The notes under the pieces are model-generated. The model was not told where the DNA came from. It saw only the letters and a list, made by a program, of their open reading frames with translations, and did not search any database. A program made the position numbers and the translations under genes. A stretch of DNA of 57,095 nt, taken from positions 383,910-441,004 of the forward strand of contig WELB01000108.1 of assembly GCA_009602725.1 (NCBI GenBank), in the 5' to 3' direction. This document shows, piece after piece, positions 43,826 to 54,037 of this stretch. This DNA is from Spirogloea muscicola. Taxonomy: Eukaryota; Streptophyta; Zygnematophyceae; Spirogloeales; Spirogloeaceae. How positions within the stretch are numbered: position 1 is the stretch's first letter; each line of letters begins with the position of its first letter.

Positions 43826-45820
43826 TCAACCTCCTGAATGAATATCGGATGGAAGCGAGGCTGGACTTTGGGCCTTCTGCCGTGCCACGGCAGCTGCCAT
43901 CTCCAGCAGCAAGAACGCCTCCGTGTCCGGATCAGCCAGCTCATCGGGCGTCTGTTACCTCGCAGCAGACATCAACAGAAGGCAAAGGCGCAAGTCAAGC
44001 CTGGGGCATTGCACATCATACACCAAAACTGCCACCTACTGTGGGTGCTGGCTCGGCTCAGCTCAGCAAACTCAGACACAACAATAAAGCAGAAGCTGTT
44101 CGCCAGGCAATGAATGGCAAGACTACAATTGCAGCTGTACTACTGAAAGCTTCTACCCCTTGTGCATTGAAGCTGCCATTGATGCCTGTGCGTGGTGCTA
44201 AATATTGATGGCGTGCACCTTGCCGCTGCTATTCTCTGCCAGCGGAGATGACCCTGCCTCCAGAAGCTGCGTCACGACATCAGTGTGCCCGCCACGTGCG
44301 GCATTGTGTAGTGGCTGGCAGCAGCATTGTGGGCGACAAGATTGATGCGCACAGTGAGCTGGGCGTGGAGCTTTGCAGCAGTGAGCAGCCATTGAAGCTC
44401 TTTGCCATCTGAGCAAGCACTACTCAAATTATATTTAAGAATATGAAGAAGGTTAAAGGGAGATACTCTCTATGCTGGTCAGAGTGATACTCCCTGGAAG
44501 TGCGTCACAATGGTTGCATTAAGGAGCTGAGTGTGCAGCAAGGAGTGGACATGCATTTCTTCAATGTCTGCGGTTGATCAGTCTGCGGTTGATCATGTTG
44601 GGAATAAAGAATTACCGTGTCGCCATCTGCATCGGCAGCTTTGAGCAGGGCCTGCTGCTGCTCTGAGGCTACCGCGGAGAGGAGCATGCCGACAGCAACC
44701 GAGCACCCTTCAGCAGCCGAGGTAAGCAGGGAGGCCCACCGTCAGATGCCTGATCATGGGTTAGACCACCCGGCCTGCCAGGGGCTGTATCGACAACACC
44801 AACACAAACTACTCACTACAACAGTGCCATAGACCTTTACATCTACAGATGGATCCCTCTATGTGCACTCGGACAGTGTACTGCAGTCCAAGCCTCTTGG
44901 CAACTATGCAGAGGCAAGACAACTATGCATAGGCAAGAAGTAGAAATAAGAGGTTGGGAAATAGTGCGATGTGCTAAATAACCTCATTGGTTGCGCATGC
45001 ACAGCCTGCTCTTTGGGTGCTTTGTGTAAAGAGGCCCACCGGATGCTGCGGCATCGTGCAGGGGCGTAGAGCCATCCTCGTCTGTTGCATGCGGGCTGGC
45101 CCCTGCAGCGAGGAGCGTCTGCCAAGGCCCCCCGCCAGCCCGGTCAGCTCGCCACTCGCACAGGGAGCTGCAAGGACGGGCGGCACGGTGGCGTAAAGTT
45201 TCAACAGGCAGAGGACATGGAGAGGCTTTCTTTACCTGTCGGCGCAATATAGTCATATGCAGCGTTTGATTGCATTCTGACAAAGTAATTACTTGCTGCT
45301 TCGTCATTGAGGTTCTCAATGGATCGGAATGACCGGCTCTGACAACCAGTAATCCTGCGTGCGCAGCGTAGCCTGGAGAAATTTGCAGGGGCTCTGAGGT
45401 TCTGCAATGAAGGGTCGTCCAAGGGTGTGGCTCAGGCTTCGCGTGAGGTCGCCAGGGCGTGCGCACCTGCACGCACGCCGGGTGGCTGTAGAGGCAGGCG
45501 AGGTGGAGCGCGGTGTCGCCGTCGTCGGCGGGCGTGTCGACGCCCACTGTCAAGAGGTCTGCAGCGCCGGCAGAAGAGGGCGGCCCCTGGACTGGCCAGT
45601 CAGTGCAGTCATAGCCGAGGCGCCGAGCTGTGCGTCGCGCAGCATGCCCTCGCCGCGACAGTTCCGCCGCCGCCGCCACCGGCGGACGAGGACGGCGCGG
45701 CGCTCACCCAGCGCGGCGGCCAGGACGCTGGCGTCGCCGTGCTCCGCGGCCTGCAGGACCTCGAGCAGGTCGGGCGGCACCTCGACCTCGTCATCGCCGC
45801 TGCTGCGGCCGTCGCCTTCA

Positions 45821-45852
<32 letters not shown>

Positions 45853-45886
45853 ATCGCCGCCGCCAGCCGCGTCCCCGCCTTGCTGC
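43826..45886 (-). CDS. Ankyrin-repeat protein, 5' end cut at an N
   Basis: Six exons with consistent phases: 45708-45886 (partial), 45467-45591, 45040-45118, 44616-44707, 44219-44314 and 43826-43951. After a Gly/Asp-rich lead the first helix pair reads PPDLLEVLQAAEHGDASVLA. Ankyrin repeats follow: DDGDTALHLACLYSHPACVQ, TLLAAGASPHATDEDGSTPL, HDAAASGGCSVAVGMLLSAV, ADADGDTPLHNAARGGHTDV and VTQLLEAGSSPLAENSSGKT. A helical tail (PDTEAFLLLEMAAAVARQKA) ends at a TGA. The ligand is unknown. The initiator is missing because exon 1 runs into an N at 45887; beyond it is a retroelement end in the opposite sense, which looks like a contig join. A 16-bp tandem duplication (CTGCGGTTGATCA repeated) lies in an intron near 44567-44597. 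Confidence 0.85.
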
Positions 45887-45887
45887 N

Positions 45888-46190
45888 AGCGAGTCTGGGA
45901 TATGCACGACGCGAGGATATGCTTCCAGCCCAGATGGGTATGCCGGCTGCCTATATGTCATTTTTGCGACGTCGAGTGTCAACTTGTCTGCAGCGAGCTC
46001 AGGCTCATGCGTTGCATCAGAAAGCTGGTCGAGCCTTGGCTGGTAGTTCGAGAGCTTGTCGATTGCCATCCGGTATTCGAGCATCAGTTAGCGACCTCTA
46101 CGTGCTGACTCGTGGTTACTGAGCGGGTAGGCTTAGCAGCAGGTGACGTGCATTTGTCAATGTGCTTGCCTTTTGTACTTGGCCACACAT
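45888..46190 (+). mobile_element. Non-LTR retroelement family A, 3' fragment
   Basis: The frame reads SLGYARREDMLPAQMGMPAA, FLRRRVSTCLQRAQAHALHQ, KAGRALAGS and ends SVSDLYVLTRGY at 46122, followed by GAGCGGGT and the family tail. It is colinear with the end of the longer copy at 52030-52790. Its left edge is the N at 45887. Confidence 0.82.
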
Positions 46191-46239
46191 GGCCTCCCCA
46201 TCTCTTAATACACCCAACTCTCTTCCACTCTCACCTAGC

Positions 46240-47010
46240 GTTTGTCTGAACACAGTGTTGGCTTGATTCGGCCTACCCCTTTCATGTCTTAGTCCTAGTC
46301 CTTCGCACTCCGGCTCCTTCAGACCTTGTCCATTACTTTGGGCTGGCCTTTCCCAGCCACCAGTCAATCTGGCCGCGCTTTCTCTGCATGTCATGCGCAC
46401 CGCGCGCCTTCTCCCTTCTCCTGGCTGGCATGGAATTCCGTGTATAGAAACAAATGTAGGCCAAATGACCAAGTACAAGCCCCTGGCTGGGCTTCTGCAG
46501 CCGCCGCTCCTTTGATATCAGCAGCCGCATACATTTCTCCTGTCATGTTCTTCTCCTCACCACTGACGCGACTCAGCTCCAGCCACGGAAGAAACAGCAG
46601 CAGCGTTTCACGAGAGAAAGTGAGCTCGCAAAAGGGGGCCAGCTCAGCAGCAGGTGTTGCACGTCTGTAACTGTGCTTGCCTCTGTACTCGGCGGTAAGC
46701 GCGGCCAGATGAACTGGTGGCTGGGAGAGGCCAGCCCAACGGAATGGACAAGGTTTGAAGGAGCCGGAGTAACTGAGACTCAAGCAAGAGGAAAGTGCTT
46801 GCCCTTTTGAGGATAGGGGCTGGAAAAGCCAGCCCAAAAAAGAATGGACAGAGTACGAGCAAGAGGACTCTCTGTTAACCTCTAGTCAGAAGATGCAAGT
46901 CCGAACTCGGCCCACTCAGGCCTTCCATCACTCTCCACCGCGCTCTTTTAACATTCCTTTGGGCTGGCCTTTCCCAGCCACCAGTCAATCTGGCCGCGCT
47001 TTTTCTTTTT
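46240..47010. repeat. Nested family B tails and hairpin modules in both orientations
   Basis: A plus-strand family B tail lies at 46283-46375, followed by a reverse family A tail (46433-46480), a minus-strand family B end (46690-46910, including CCTCTAGTCAGAAGATGCAAG), and a plus-strand hairpin tail (46950-47005). No gene is credible here. Confidence 0.7.
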
Positions 47011-47165
47011 TTGACATCAGCAGCCGCAGCTGCCTCTTCATCACTCAACACGCGTTCCGTTTCGCACTCCCTCCCTCCAGTTCTAGTTCTTCCACTCCAG
47101 CAGCCGCTTTTCCGGCGCCGCCGCCGTTGTCCCCGGCCCGCCTCGCCGCCGCCGCCGCCGCCGCC

Positions 47166-47870
47166 ATGTTCGGGGTCCTGACCAAGCTGGGCATCGCGGT
47201 GGCGGGCCTGGGGTGGCCCGCCTACGCGTCCTTCAAGGCCGTGGAGTCGTTCGACGCCGCCGACGACCGCCAGTGGCTCACCTACTGGGTCGTCTTCGCC
47301 TCCCTTAGCTTCTTCGAGGTGCCGCCGCCGCCGCCCCCAATGCCCCACTGCCGCCGCTTAGGCAGCGCCTCTAGCGACAGTCGCCGGCCGCTCGCAGGCT
47401 TCCCCCCCATCGTCTGCCCTCCTCTGCTAACTGCCAGACCCATCAGCTGGACTCCGGCTTTCGCGCTCCACTAACAAGAAGCAGCTGAAGCGGCCGCCCC
47501 GTTCGCTGCCTTCTCTCATTGAGCTGGTGCTGCTTATTGTCTTGGTGCGCAGCCGTTTGTGCACGTGCTCCTGGACTGGCTGCCACTGTACCAGGAGCTC
47601 AAGCTGCTGCTCATCGTCTGGCTCGTCCTGCCCCAGACGCGCGGCGCCGTGTACGTATACGACCACTTCGTGGCGCCCTTCTTCCGGCGCCACGGCGGCG
47701 ACATCGAGCACTGGCAGAAGGTCGGCCAGGCGAAGCTCGGCGGCATGGCCTCCCCCGAGAACCGCGCCACCTTCCAGCGTTTCGTTAACGAACATGGCAG
47801 CCGCGCCTTTGGCGAAGCCATGCGTGTGGGCTACCAGGACGGTTTCAGCCAAATTGGGAAGCAGCACTGA
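47166..47870 (+). CDS. HVA22/REEP (TB2/DP1) family ER-shaping protein
   Basis: Two exons, 47166-47318 and 47553-47870, give 156 aa. Proteins of this family insert hydrophobic hairpins into the ER membrane, promote curvature, and in plants include the ABA-induced HVA22. The first exon gives LGWPAYASFKAVESFDAADD and RQWLTYWVVFASLSFFE, the second PFVHVLLDWLPLYQELKLLL, IVWLVLPQTRGAVYVYDHFV and APFFRRH. The pattern P-x-Y-x-S-x-K-A-V-E, the WL-Y-W-V segment and LPQT-GA-Y-Y are the family signature. The start ATG at 47166 follows a CCG tract. Length is normal. The intron is short and CCG-rich at its start. Confidence 0.93.
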
Positions 47871-48515
47871 GCCGCACCCCAGTGCGACTTTCGCTCCACA
47901 TTCAAGTCTACGTTTGCATCTACATGGTGGGCCTTTGGGCCAAGACACTATGCAAGGGCATGTAGATTGTGTTTCTGCATTGTGTTTCTGCTGTGTTGTG
48001 TTGTGCTGTTGGATGGAGAAAGCAATGCAAAGTGTCTGCCTTTCAAAGTTGCTTAGAAATAGGAATTTCATGTATGGATAGCGGGACAAGTTCTATTCAA
48101 CCCTGCTACCCGGATGCTCAAATTGACATCATAGCAGTGTGCATTGAAGATAATGTTGTTTATCAGCAGGCAGCTTGTGTATCGAATATACAGCAAGCCC
48201 TCGGCTGAGCAGCATATATGTCGTATGAGAATTTCCAGACTGGCCGTCTTGTGCTTCTAGGTCTGCAAGCAGCTGCGTGGACACATTGTTAAGTGTTCAC
48301 TATTGCTCTACAGTGCTCCCGCTTGCTACAATCTTGTGCTTGCCTTTGCTGAAATTGGTAAGGATCCTCTTGGTTCAGTGCATTTGCAGAAGAGCCTCCG
48401 CGAATTCACAGGCACAAGTTGGCTCATGGGCCTTGGAACAACCCAATTGGGGCACAATGTTCTCAATGCTCTACAGGCTGATGCTTGGCCTCCAGTTATC
48501 AAGAGTGCGACTACA
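47871..48515. other. Convergent 3' flanks, no gene seen
   Basis: An AT-richer stretch with GTGTTGTGTTGTGCTGTT near 47995. It separates the HVA22 stop (+) from the ATP10 stop (-). No coding signal was found. Confidence 0.5.
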
Positions 48516-50931
48516 TTACTGCGTGGCTTCTCTTCCACGTATCAATTTTGGACTTGTCTTAGACCTACGCTCCTTTGATATCTCCTCTGCACACTGGTGA
48601 AGGAGCTGAAGCTCGTCTGCTGTGGCCATCCCAGTGGCCCGCCAGCGCAGCCTGTGCTCAGCATCCACCAGGAATATATGCCTGTTTCACAAGTAACAGC
48701 ACCCATATTTCTTGAGGACCATTGCTGGGCCATTGAAATAGCAGGGAGAAGCTGGTGAGCAGGACACTGCTTGTATGTCCAGAGAACTTATGGCCTCCTA
48801 CTCCCATCAGCTTCAAAGTAGCTCTGATCTGTACTGTCTTTGACACAAGGAAATGAAGGCAATGAGTACTAGTCACTGGCAAATACTGAAAGCAAAGCCA
48901 TCATGGTCACAAGTCCCTGGCATCTCTCTGCAGCATCCAGAGAGGGCCTTATAGGGCCAATACCCAGTGAGTCGATTTTTGATGTCGAGGTCCTTCCGCA
49001 GCTGCCACGTGTCGCCAAAGAGGTACACCACCTGTGGCTGGACCGTTGTATCTGCGACAGGTTGGGAGGAGCTGGCCTCCTGCCCCCTTGCTGCAGCCTG
49101 TGGCAGTTGCTGATCCTGACTTACTGCTGTCGAGCGTCGCTGAGGACGTCTCATGGACCTCAGGAGCAGCGGCCGTATAAACGGGAGGCTGAGGACTGGA
49201 GACTCAATAACAGACACCTGATATTGGTCATAGCGTGCTCAGGATCAGAATGTTGCAAAGTTAGACAAAATCAAGCGACAACAAGTACCTGGCTGCAATG
49301 ACATATCGACTTGTGTCAAGCAGCAACTAGTCACACAAATGGCTAGGTGCTAATGATGCTGTTGTGTGACTGACATGAGCATCTTGCGTATATCTGCCAC
49401 GGGCTCCTCAATGACTGCAAGCAGTGCTCAGCAGTTAGCCAGTAAAGCTACAGGATTAAGCAAGCTCATGGAGTATAAGCGCACACTTAGTTCACGCTTA
49501 TACCTCGTAATACTCAGCATCGCCTGGATTTCGTGTCCGTGCAGCGAATGGGACCAGCCAGGAAGATACCATCTCCTGCACATCACATCAGGTAAAGCTC
49601 TTACAGTGACAGCCAGGCGCTTTTGTTGCTTGATTGACAACGAGGACCCAGAGAGTTGTGAGGCGCAGCAACACCAATGTTGAGCCAATACAACCAGTGC
49701 AGGCAACGCAGGCACCAATGAAGACTTTAACTGATTGCTCGTCAGCTTTTGGCAAGCTGCGGCTTGCCAACAGTGGCATGCAATCACAACGCAGACGTAC
49801 TTGAGAGTTTGCCCGGAATGAAAGGCAAACAAGCGTCACAGCTGGCCCGCTTGAGCTGGAAGTGGGTATTGCCACCGGAACCCCGTCTCCTCGGAACACA
49901 GAGAGGCTGGGGAAAAGGCGTGCCGTGGTAGCTGGCACGGGGGCCATTGGAGTCGCGTGCAGCTGTTGGCAGCTCAAGGCAGTATTAAGACTGCCGAGAC
50001 TTAGTAAGGTCCCTCCTCTTCATTAAAATTGACAGCAGCAGTCAGTATGGCCGCAGGGCTGCGGTATCCGAAGTTGATGTTTGCTTTTGCTTCAGCAAGG
50101 GTGGTTGGGAGAGGCACCTTGCCGTGTGTCTTCCGAAGCTCCTTGAAGTCGTCAAAGTACCCCCGGTTGAGCTCGTCCTGCCTGGACGACTGCCACGCAG
50201 ATGGCCGCCATCAGCCTGCCGTGTGTGTTGACAGCCCGGACAAAGATGGGCACACCCTCGACCAAGCTACATGAATGCCCTCATATGCAGCCAAGGGCTG
50301 GCGGAGATGTCCACGCACAGCTTCTCCCTCTCCTTCATCTTCGCCTCCTTGCTGAAGACCTGCACCGAGCACCATCATGGCGAGCCTCAGCAACCAAGAA
50401 TCCTCTGTCCATTCTGTCCCAAGCGGACTTCGATAGAGTTAGATAGAGGATCCGCCTACGAACCTCACGAAGTGAGTCTTCGGCTGCCAACGAGCACCAC
50501 AGTCTGGGAACAATTGACCGTGGACGATGCATCTCCTTGCTCTTGGTGTTATTTCGGATGAACAATTGAGAAGACTGGTGAGCTAAGGCAGGTCGACCCT
50601 GGACTCTGAAGCCTAGACTCAAGCAAGCGGTTCACCTAATCTTGCACCCAAGCAAGTAACACCACCGGCAGCATGACGGGAGGCCTTTGCAGCACGGCCT
50701 CGGCAAATCCCAGCTGCCACTCCTGCTCGCCAGGTTCGTCGGGCGAGGAAGGCCAGCGGGCACACAGTGACATTGGCCGGCGCTGGCCAGGGCACTGACC
50801 GAGAAGACGTTAAAGTGACGGCCGTGCAGCGCAGCTGCTGCTCCGCGTCCGGCGTCCTCGACGGGAGCGACCATTGGGCCGGGCCCCGAGCGGCGCGCCG
50901 CGCCCGCCAGGGCGGCGGCGGCGGCTCCCAT
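48516..50931 (-). CDS. ATP10: ATP10, mitochondrial F1Fo ATP synthase assembly factor
   Basis: ATP10 chaperones Fo subunit 6 into the ring. Seven exons give 312 aa: 50800-50931, 50271-50359, 50118-50181, 49801-49962, 49504-49575, 48964-49217 and 48516-48681. The plant-type N-terminal region is seen as KMKEREKLCVDI, then QDELNRGYFDDFKELRKTHG. The core follows: TTARLFPSLSVFRGDGVPV, TLVCLSFRANSQEMVSSW, LVPF, YYEVSVIESPVLSLPFIRPL, VVYLFGDTWQLRKDLDIKNR, then LTGHIFLVDAEHRLRWRATG. Exon 3 could read through its donor to a TAA at 50001, but the splice to 49962 restores the conserved GK...PA..A..FP spacing. The start ATG 50931 is followed by an Ala-rich leader; an Arg/Ser-rich presequence lies in frame upstream but has no ATG. 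Confidence 0.87.
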
Positions 50932-51358
50932 GATGGCCTGCCGCGACCTTGCAGCTGCACGCCAGTGGGGGAGCCCGCATTGACGACCACGCGCGGATGT
51001 CAAGAGAAGAATGCGGCTGCTGAAGGAGCGGCTGGGATAGAACAGCGAAGAGCGCGGCCATGGAGGCGAGCCCGCGCGCGCGGCTCGCGCTCCCGCGAGG
51101 CCCAGCCCCTCAGCGCAGCGCTGCCGCTCGCAGTGCCGCTGGCATGCAGGACGGACGAGCTCGCGGGCGGCAGCCTCCGGCGGGCCGTCTGGCAACGGGC
51201 TTCGGGGCGCCTCAGGCAGACGGAGCGCAACGAGGAAAGCAGAGCCCCGACGCACCGCTCATCGCTGCCGCTCTTTCAACACAAGCAGCGCATTCAGGCG
51301 CTCCCTGACGGCAGAGCCCGCTGCTGCCCCGCGCTCTCGGCGACCAGCACCCACCGCA

Positions 51359-51396
<38 letters not shown>

Positions 51397-51504
51397 AGTA
51401 CCAGCCGCGTCGCGGCGCGACGCTGCGCGGCCGATGGCAGCGCAGGCGGAGGTCCGCAGCGGCAGGGCCGGGGGAGGTTTAGGAAGCGGGGGGGTGAGGT
51501 TTTA
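50932..51504. other. GC-rich 5' flank of ATP10, no gene seen
   Basis: GC-rich sequence with a CCG tract (51358-51395). Several frames are open on both strands; one on the minus strand (SSLFYPSRSFSSRILLLTS) resembles a mitochondrial presequence leading into ATP10 but lacks an ATG. Confidence 0.45.
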
Positions 51505-51935
51505 AGGTCCACCTTAGATGATCAGGGTTTGGGACTGCTGAGAAAATGCCTTGAGAGGGTTGCCGATCTAGGCTCTGCACGACGCACAGATGTGCTTTCG
51601 GTTGAGATGAAGAGCTTGCCAGCTGCATGCCTGTCGTACTTGCGCCGTCGAGTGTCGGCCTGATTGCGGCGTGCTCAGGCTCATGCCTTGCATCAGAAAG
51701 CTGGTGCAAGGCATGAGCTCTAGTTGGTGGCAAAAAGGGCTTGGGAGTTTGCCATCTGGTATTCAGGCATCGATTGAGCTATCTTTACGTGTCGACCCGT
51801 AGTTACCGAGCGGGTCGATCTGCGGTGGATAATGTACGTCATCGGGTGTGCTTGCCGTTGTAATTGACCACTTCGGCCTTCCGTTGTCACAACATACTCG
51901 TGTACCCTTGCCAACCACCTTTTCCCACCTAATTG
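51505..51935 (+). mobile_element. Non-LTR retroelement family A, decayed 3' fragment
   Basis: The segment matches the C-terminal end of the family A ORF (ADVLSVEMKSLPAACLSYLR type reading) with several stops, including TGA at 51661. It ends with the GAGCGGGTCGAT tail. It is more diverged than the copies at 52030 and 55475, so it is an older insertion. Confidence 0.75.
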
Positions 51936-52029
51936 CCTGATTGGGGTGCGCCAGTGCGAGTGCGGCTTCCGTGCAGAAGGAAAATTTCGTGTATTTGAAA
52001 CAGTCGAAGGCCAGTATGGCCAAGTACAG

Positions 52030-52790
52030 AGGGTGCTGTGCTCGCCACTCACATGCTGAGATGCCCCACTGGACCAGAAGTGGTGGGCATTCACAACCTC
52101 CTTCGCGATGCCCTGGCGGGCTTGATGCGCGACGCCGGCTACCGTGCGGTCGTGGAAGTCAACAATATCATGCCTATCACCACGGACGCCCAGGGACGTC
52201 ATCATCGCCGCACTCTTGACATTGTGGGCGTGCAACCTGGTGGAGGACCACGGGCCCTGGTCGACGTTGTTGTTACGGAGGCATATAAAGGCCCAGCATC
52301 AACACACATTGCTGGGCACGCAGTGGGCGGAGCAGAGCAAAGAAAACTGCGGCATTACTCCGATTACCCCCAATGCGATCAACTCCTGCCAGCTGCAATC
52401 GACATCTTTGGCTGTCTGGGTCCTCGCTTCCACACTCTGCTTCAAAACATTGCCAATCTAGGCTACACTCGACGCGCAGATGTGTTTCCGGCTGAGATGG
52501 GCTTGCCAGCTGCATATCTGTCGCTCTTGCGACGTCGAGTTTCGGCCTGTTTGCAGCGTGCTCAGGCTAGTGCCTTGCACCAGAAAGCTGGGCGAGCTCT
52601 AGTAGGTGGCAGAAGGGCTCCGTTCCTGGCATCTAGTATTCATGCATCGAGTAGTGACCTTTATGTTTTGACCCGTGGTTATTGAGCGGGTCAATCTGCT
52701 GTAGGTTATGTAGATTTTTAAATGTGCTTGCCTTTGTACCTGGCCATTTGGCCTACATTTCTTTCTAATACACGATCTCTCCTTGCCAAG
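52030..52790 (+). mobile_element. Non-LTR retroelement family A with restriction-like endonuclease domain, 5'-truncated
   Basis: This is the longest family A copy. The frame to TGA at 52685 begins inside a zinc-knuckle-like HMLRCP motif, then reads IHNLLRDALAGLMRDAGYRA, RRTLDIVGVQP, ALVDVVVTEAY, AEQRKLRHYSDYPQCD, and LPAAIDIFGCLGPRFHTLLQ. The order R-x2-LDIV, VDVVV, K-x-RHY, and A-x-D-x-FG is that of the PD-(D/E)XK restriction-like endonuclease found at the C-terminus of some non-LTR retrotransposon ORFs. The ORF ends SSDLYVLTRGY. The reverse transcriptase is absent, and the left edge joins a reverse-oriented family A tail (51983-52030). The 3' tail ends near GGCCATTTGGCCTACAT. Confidence 0.85.
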
Positions 52791-53133
52791 ACCAGCCAGC
52801 TTTCTTCTTGCCAAGACCCGCCACGGCTAGTTGTCCCAGGCGCAACGCCAGCGACGCCCACGGCGGCAGCGGCGGCGGCGACGGTCTGGAGGCCCGCGGG
52901 CCCGCCGGCTTGCCCCCTTCGCGTGTCAGGGGGGAGCTCCGCTGAGCGCCACTTCTGTGTCGCCGTCGTGGGGCCGCCGTCCTGCGAGCCCGGCCCTCTC
53001 GCTGCCGCACAACCCTTGCAGCGCCGGCTGGGCTCTTATGCCGGGCCTGGTTCTCCGTCTCCTCCTGCTTTGCTGAGCGCCGCGTCCAGTGGAGCCCGCC
53101 TAGGCCGCATTCAGCGAGCGCGGGGCGCGGGAC
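52791..53133. other. 5' flank of VOC copy 2, no gene seen
   Basis: The stretch holds a short direct repeat (TTTCTTCTTGCCAAGAC) near 52800 and GC-rich sequence up to the VOC start. It has no counterpart upstream of VOC copy 1. Confidence 0.5.
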
Positions 53134-54037
53134 ATGGCGGCGCTGCTGCGGTGCGTCATGATGCTGCAGCGGGACGTGCCGAGGGGCGTGCAGTTCTACC
53201 GCGACGGGCTGGGGCTGGCCGTCAACGTCTGCACCGAGCGCTTCGCGGAGCTGCAGTCGGGCGACGTCAAGCTCACTATCAAGCAGGTGGATGGGTGCGC
53301 CCCATTGCCTCCAACTGCATCTGAAACCTGATCAATTTCGAAACTCAGGTGCAAAAGCCTCCGCCGCAGCAACTTGCCGGCACCATTTGCAGAATTGTGC
53401 TTCACCTTGCCTTTTCGCGAGCAGGGAGGCGCCAGTCACGACGGGGTACACTCCGTTCCTCCACTTTGATGTTGACGACCTGGACGCGACCGTGACAAGA
53501 CTCCTGTCTCTGGGCGCCAATCTTGACGGGCCCATCAAATACCGGCCACATGGCAAGGTACCTTGTCGACCCCTCGCTCGCACCTCAGATGTTCCCAGCA
53601 CCCCGACAGGATAATGAGCAGGAGGAAAACAGGGACTGCGACATGTGGCAGGTCCAACTCACAGCATCCAGAAGTGCAGCCGCGTCAAGTATTGTGGGGC
53701 TGCTAGGTGCAAGGCCTGCTGCACTAGTGTGGGCCGCAGGGCCACCTTCTTCACCGAAAGGTCATCCGTCCATCCTGAAGCGAGACAGTAGCCGCGGGCT
53801 TTGCATAAGCCCAAACAGAAACACCAAGTCGGTAGTCCAGCGCAGGCAAGCACATCATGGTTGTGCAGTTTATACTAGGCAACGCTGCTGACCGGACGTC
53901 GCTCCTGCTGCCAGATTGCGGCCTTGAGGGCTCCGGACGGCCAGATGCTGGGGCTCTTTGAGCCGTCCGCGTTGCACGCATCCACAAATCTGCCTGGCCC
54001 CAGCCTGACTGTGCACGTAGGGCGCACAGCATCGTAG
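53134..54037 (+). CDS. VOC/glyoxalase-fold protein, copy 2 (complete)
   Basis: Three exons, 53134-53294, 53425-53557 and 53915-54037, give 138 aa. The sequence reads MAALLRCVMMLQRDVPRGVQ, FYRDGLGLAVNVCTERFAEL, TGYTPFLHFDVDDLDATVTR, DGPIKYRPHGK and ALRAPDGQMLGLFEPSA. This is one vicinal-oxygen-chelate domain, beta-alpha-beta-beta-beta twice. The family includes glyoxalase I and bleomycin-resistance proteins. Which metal or substrate it uses cannot be told. Phases match in both copies. Differences from copy 1 lie mostly in introns; in exon 3 one residue changes (LHAST against LHAAT). Selection on the protein is therefore likely to have acted on both copies. Confidence 0.92.
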
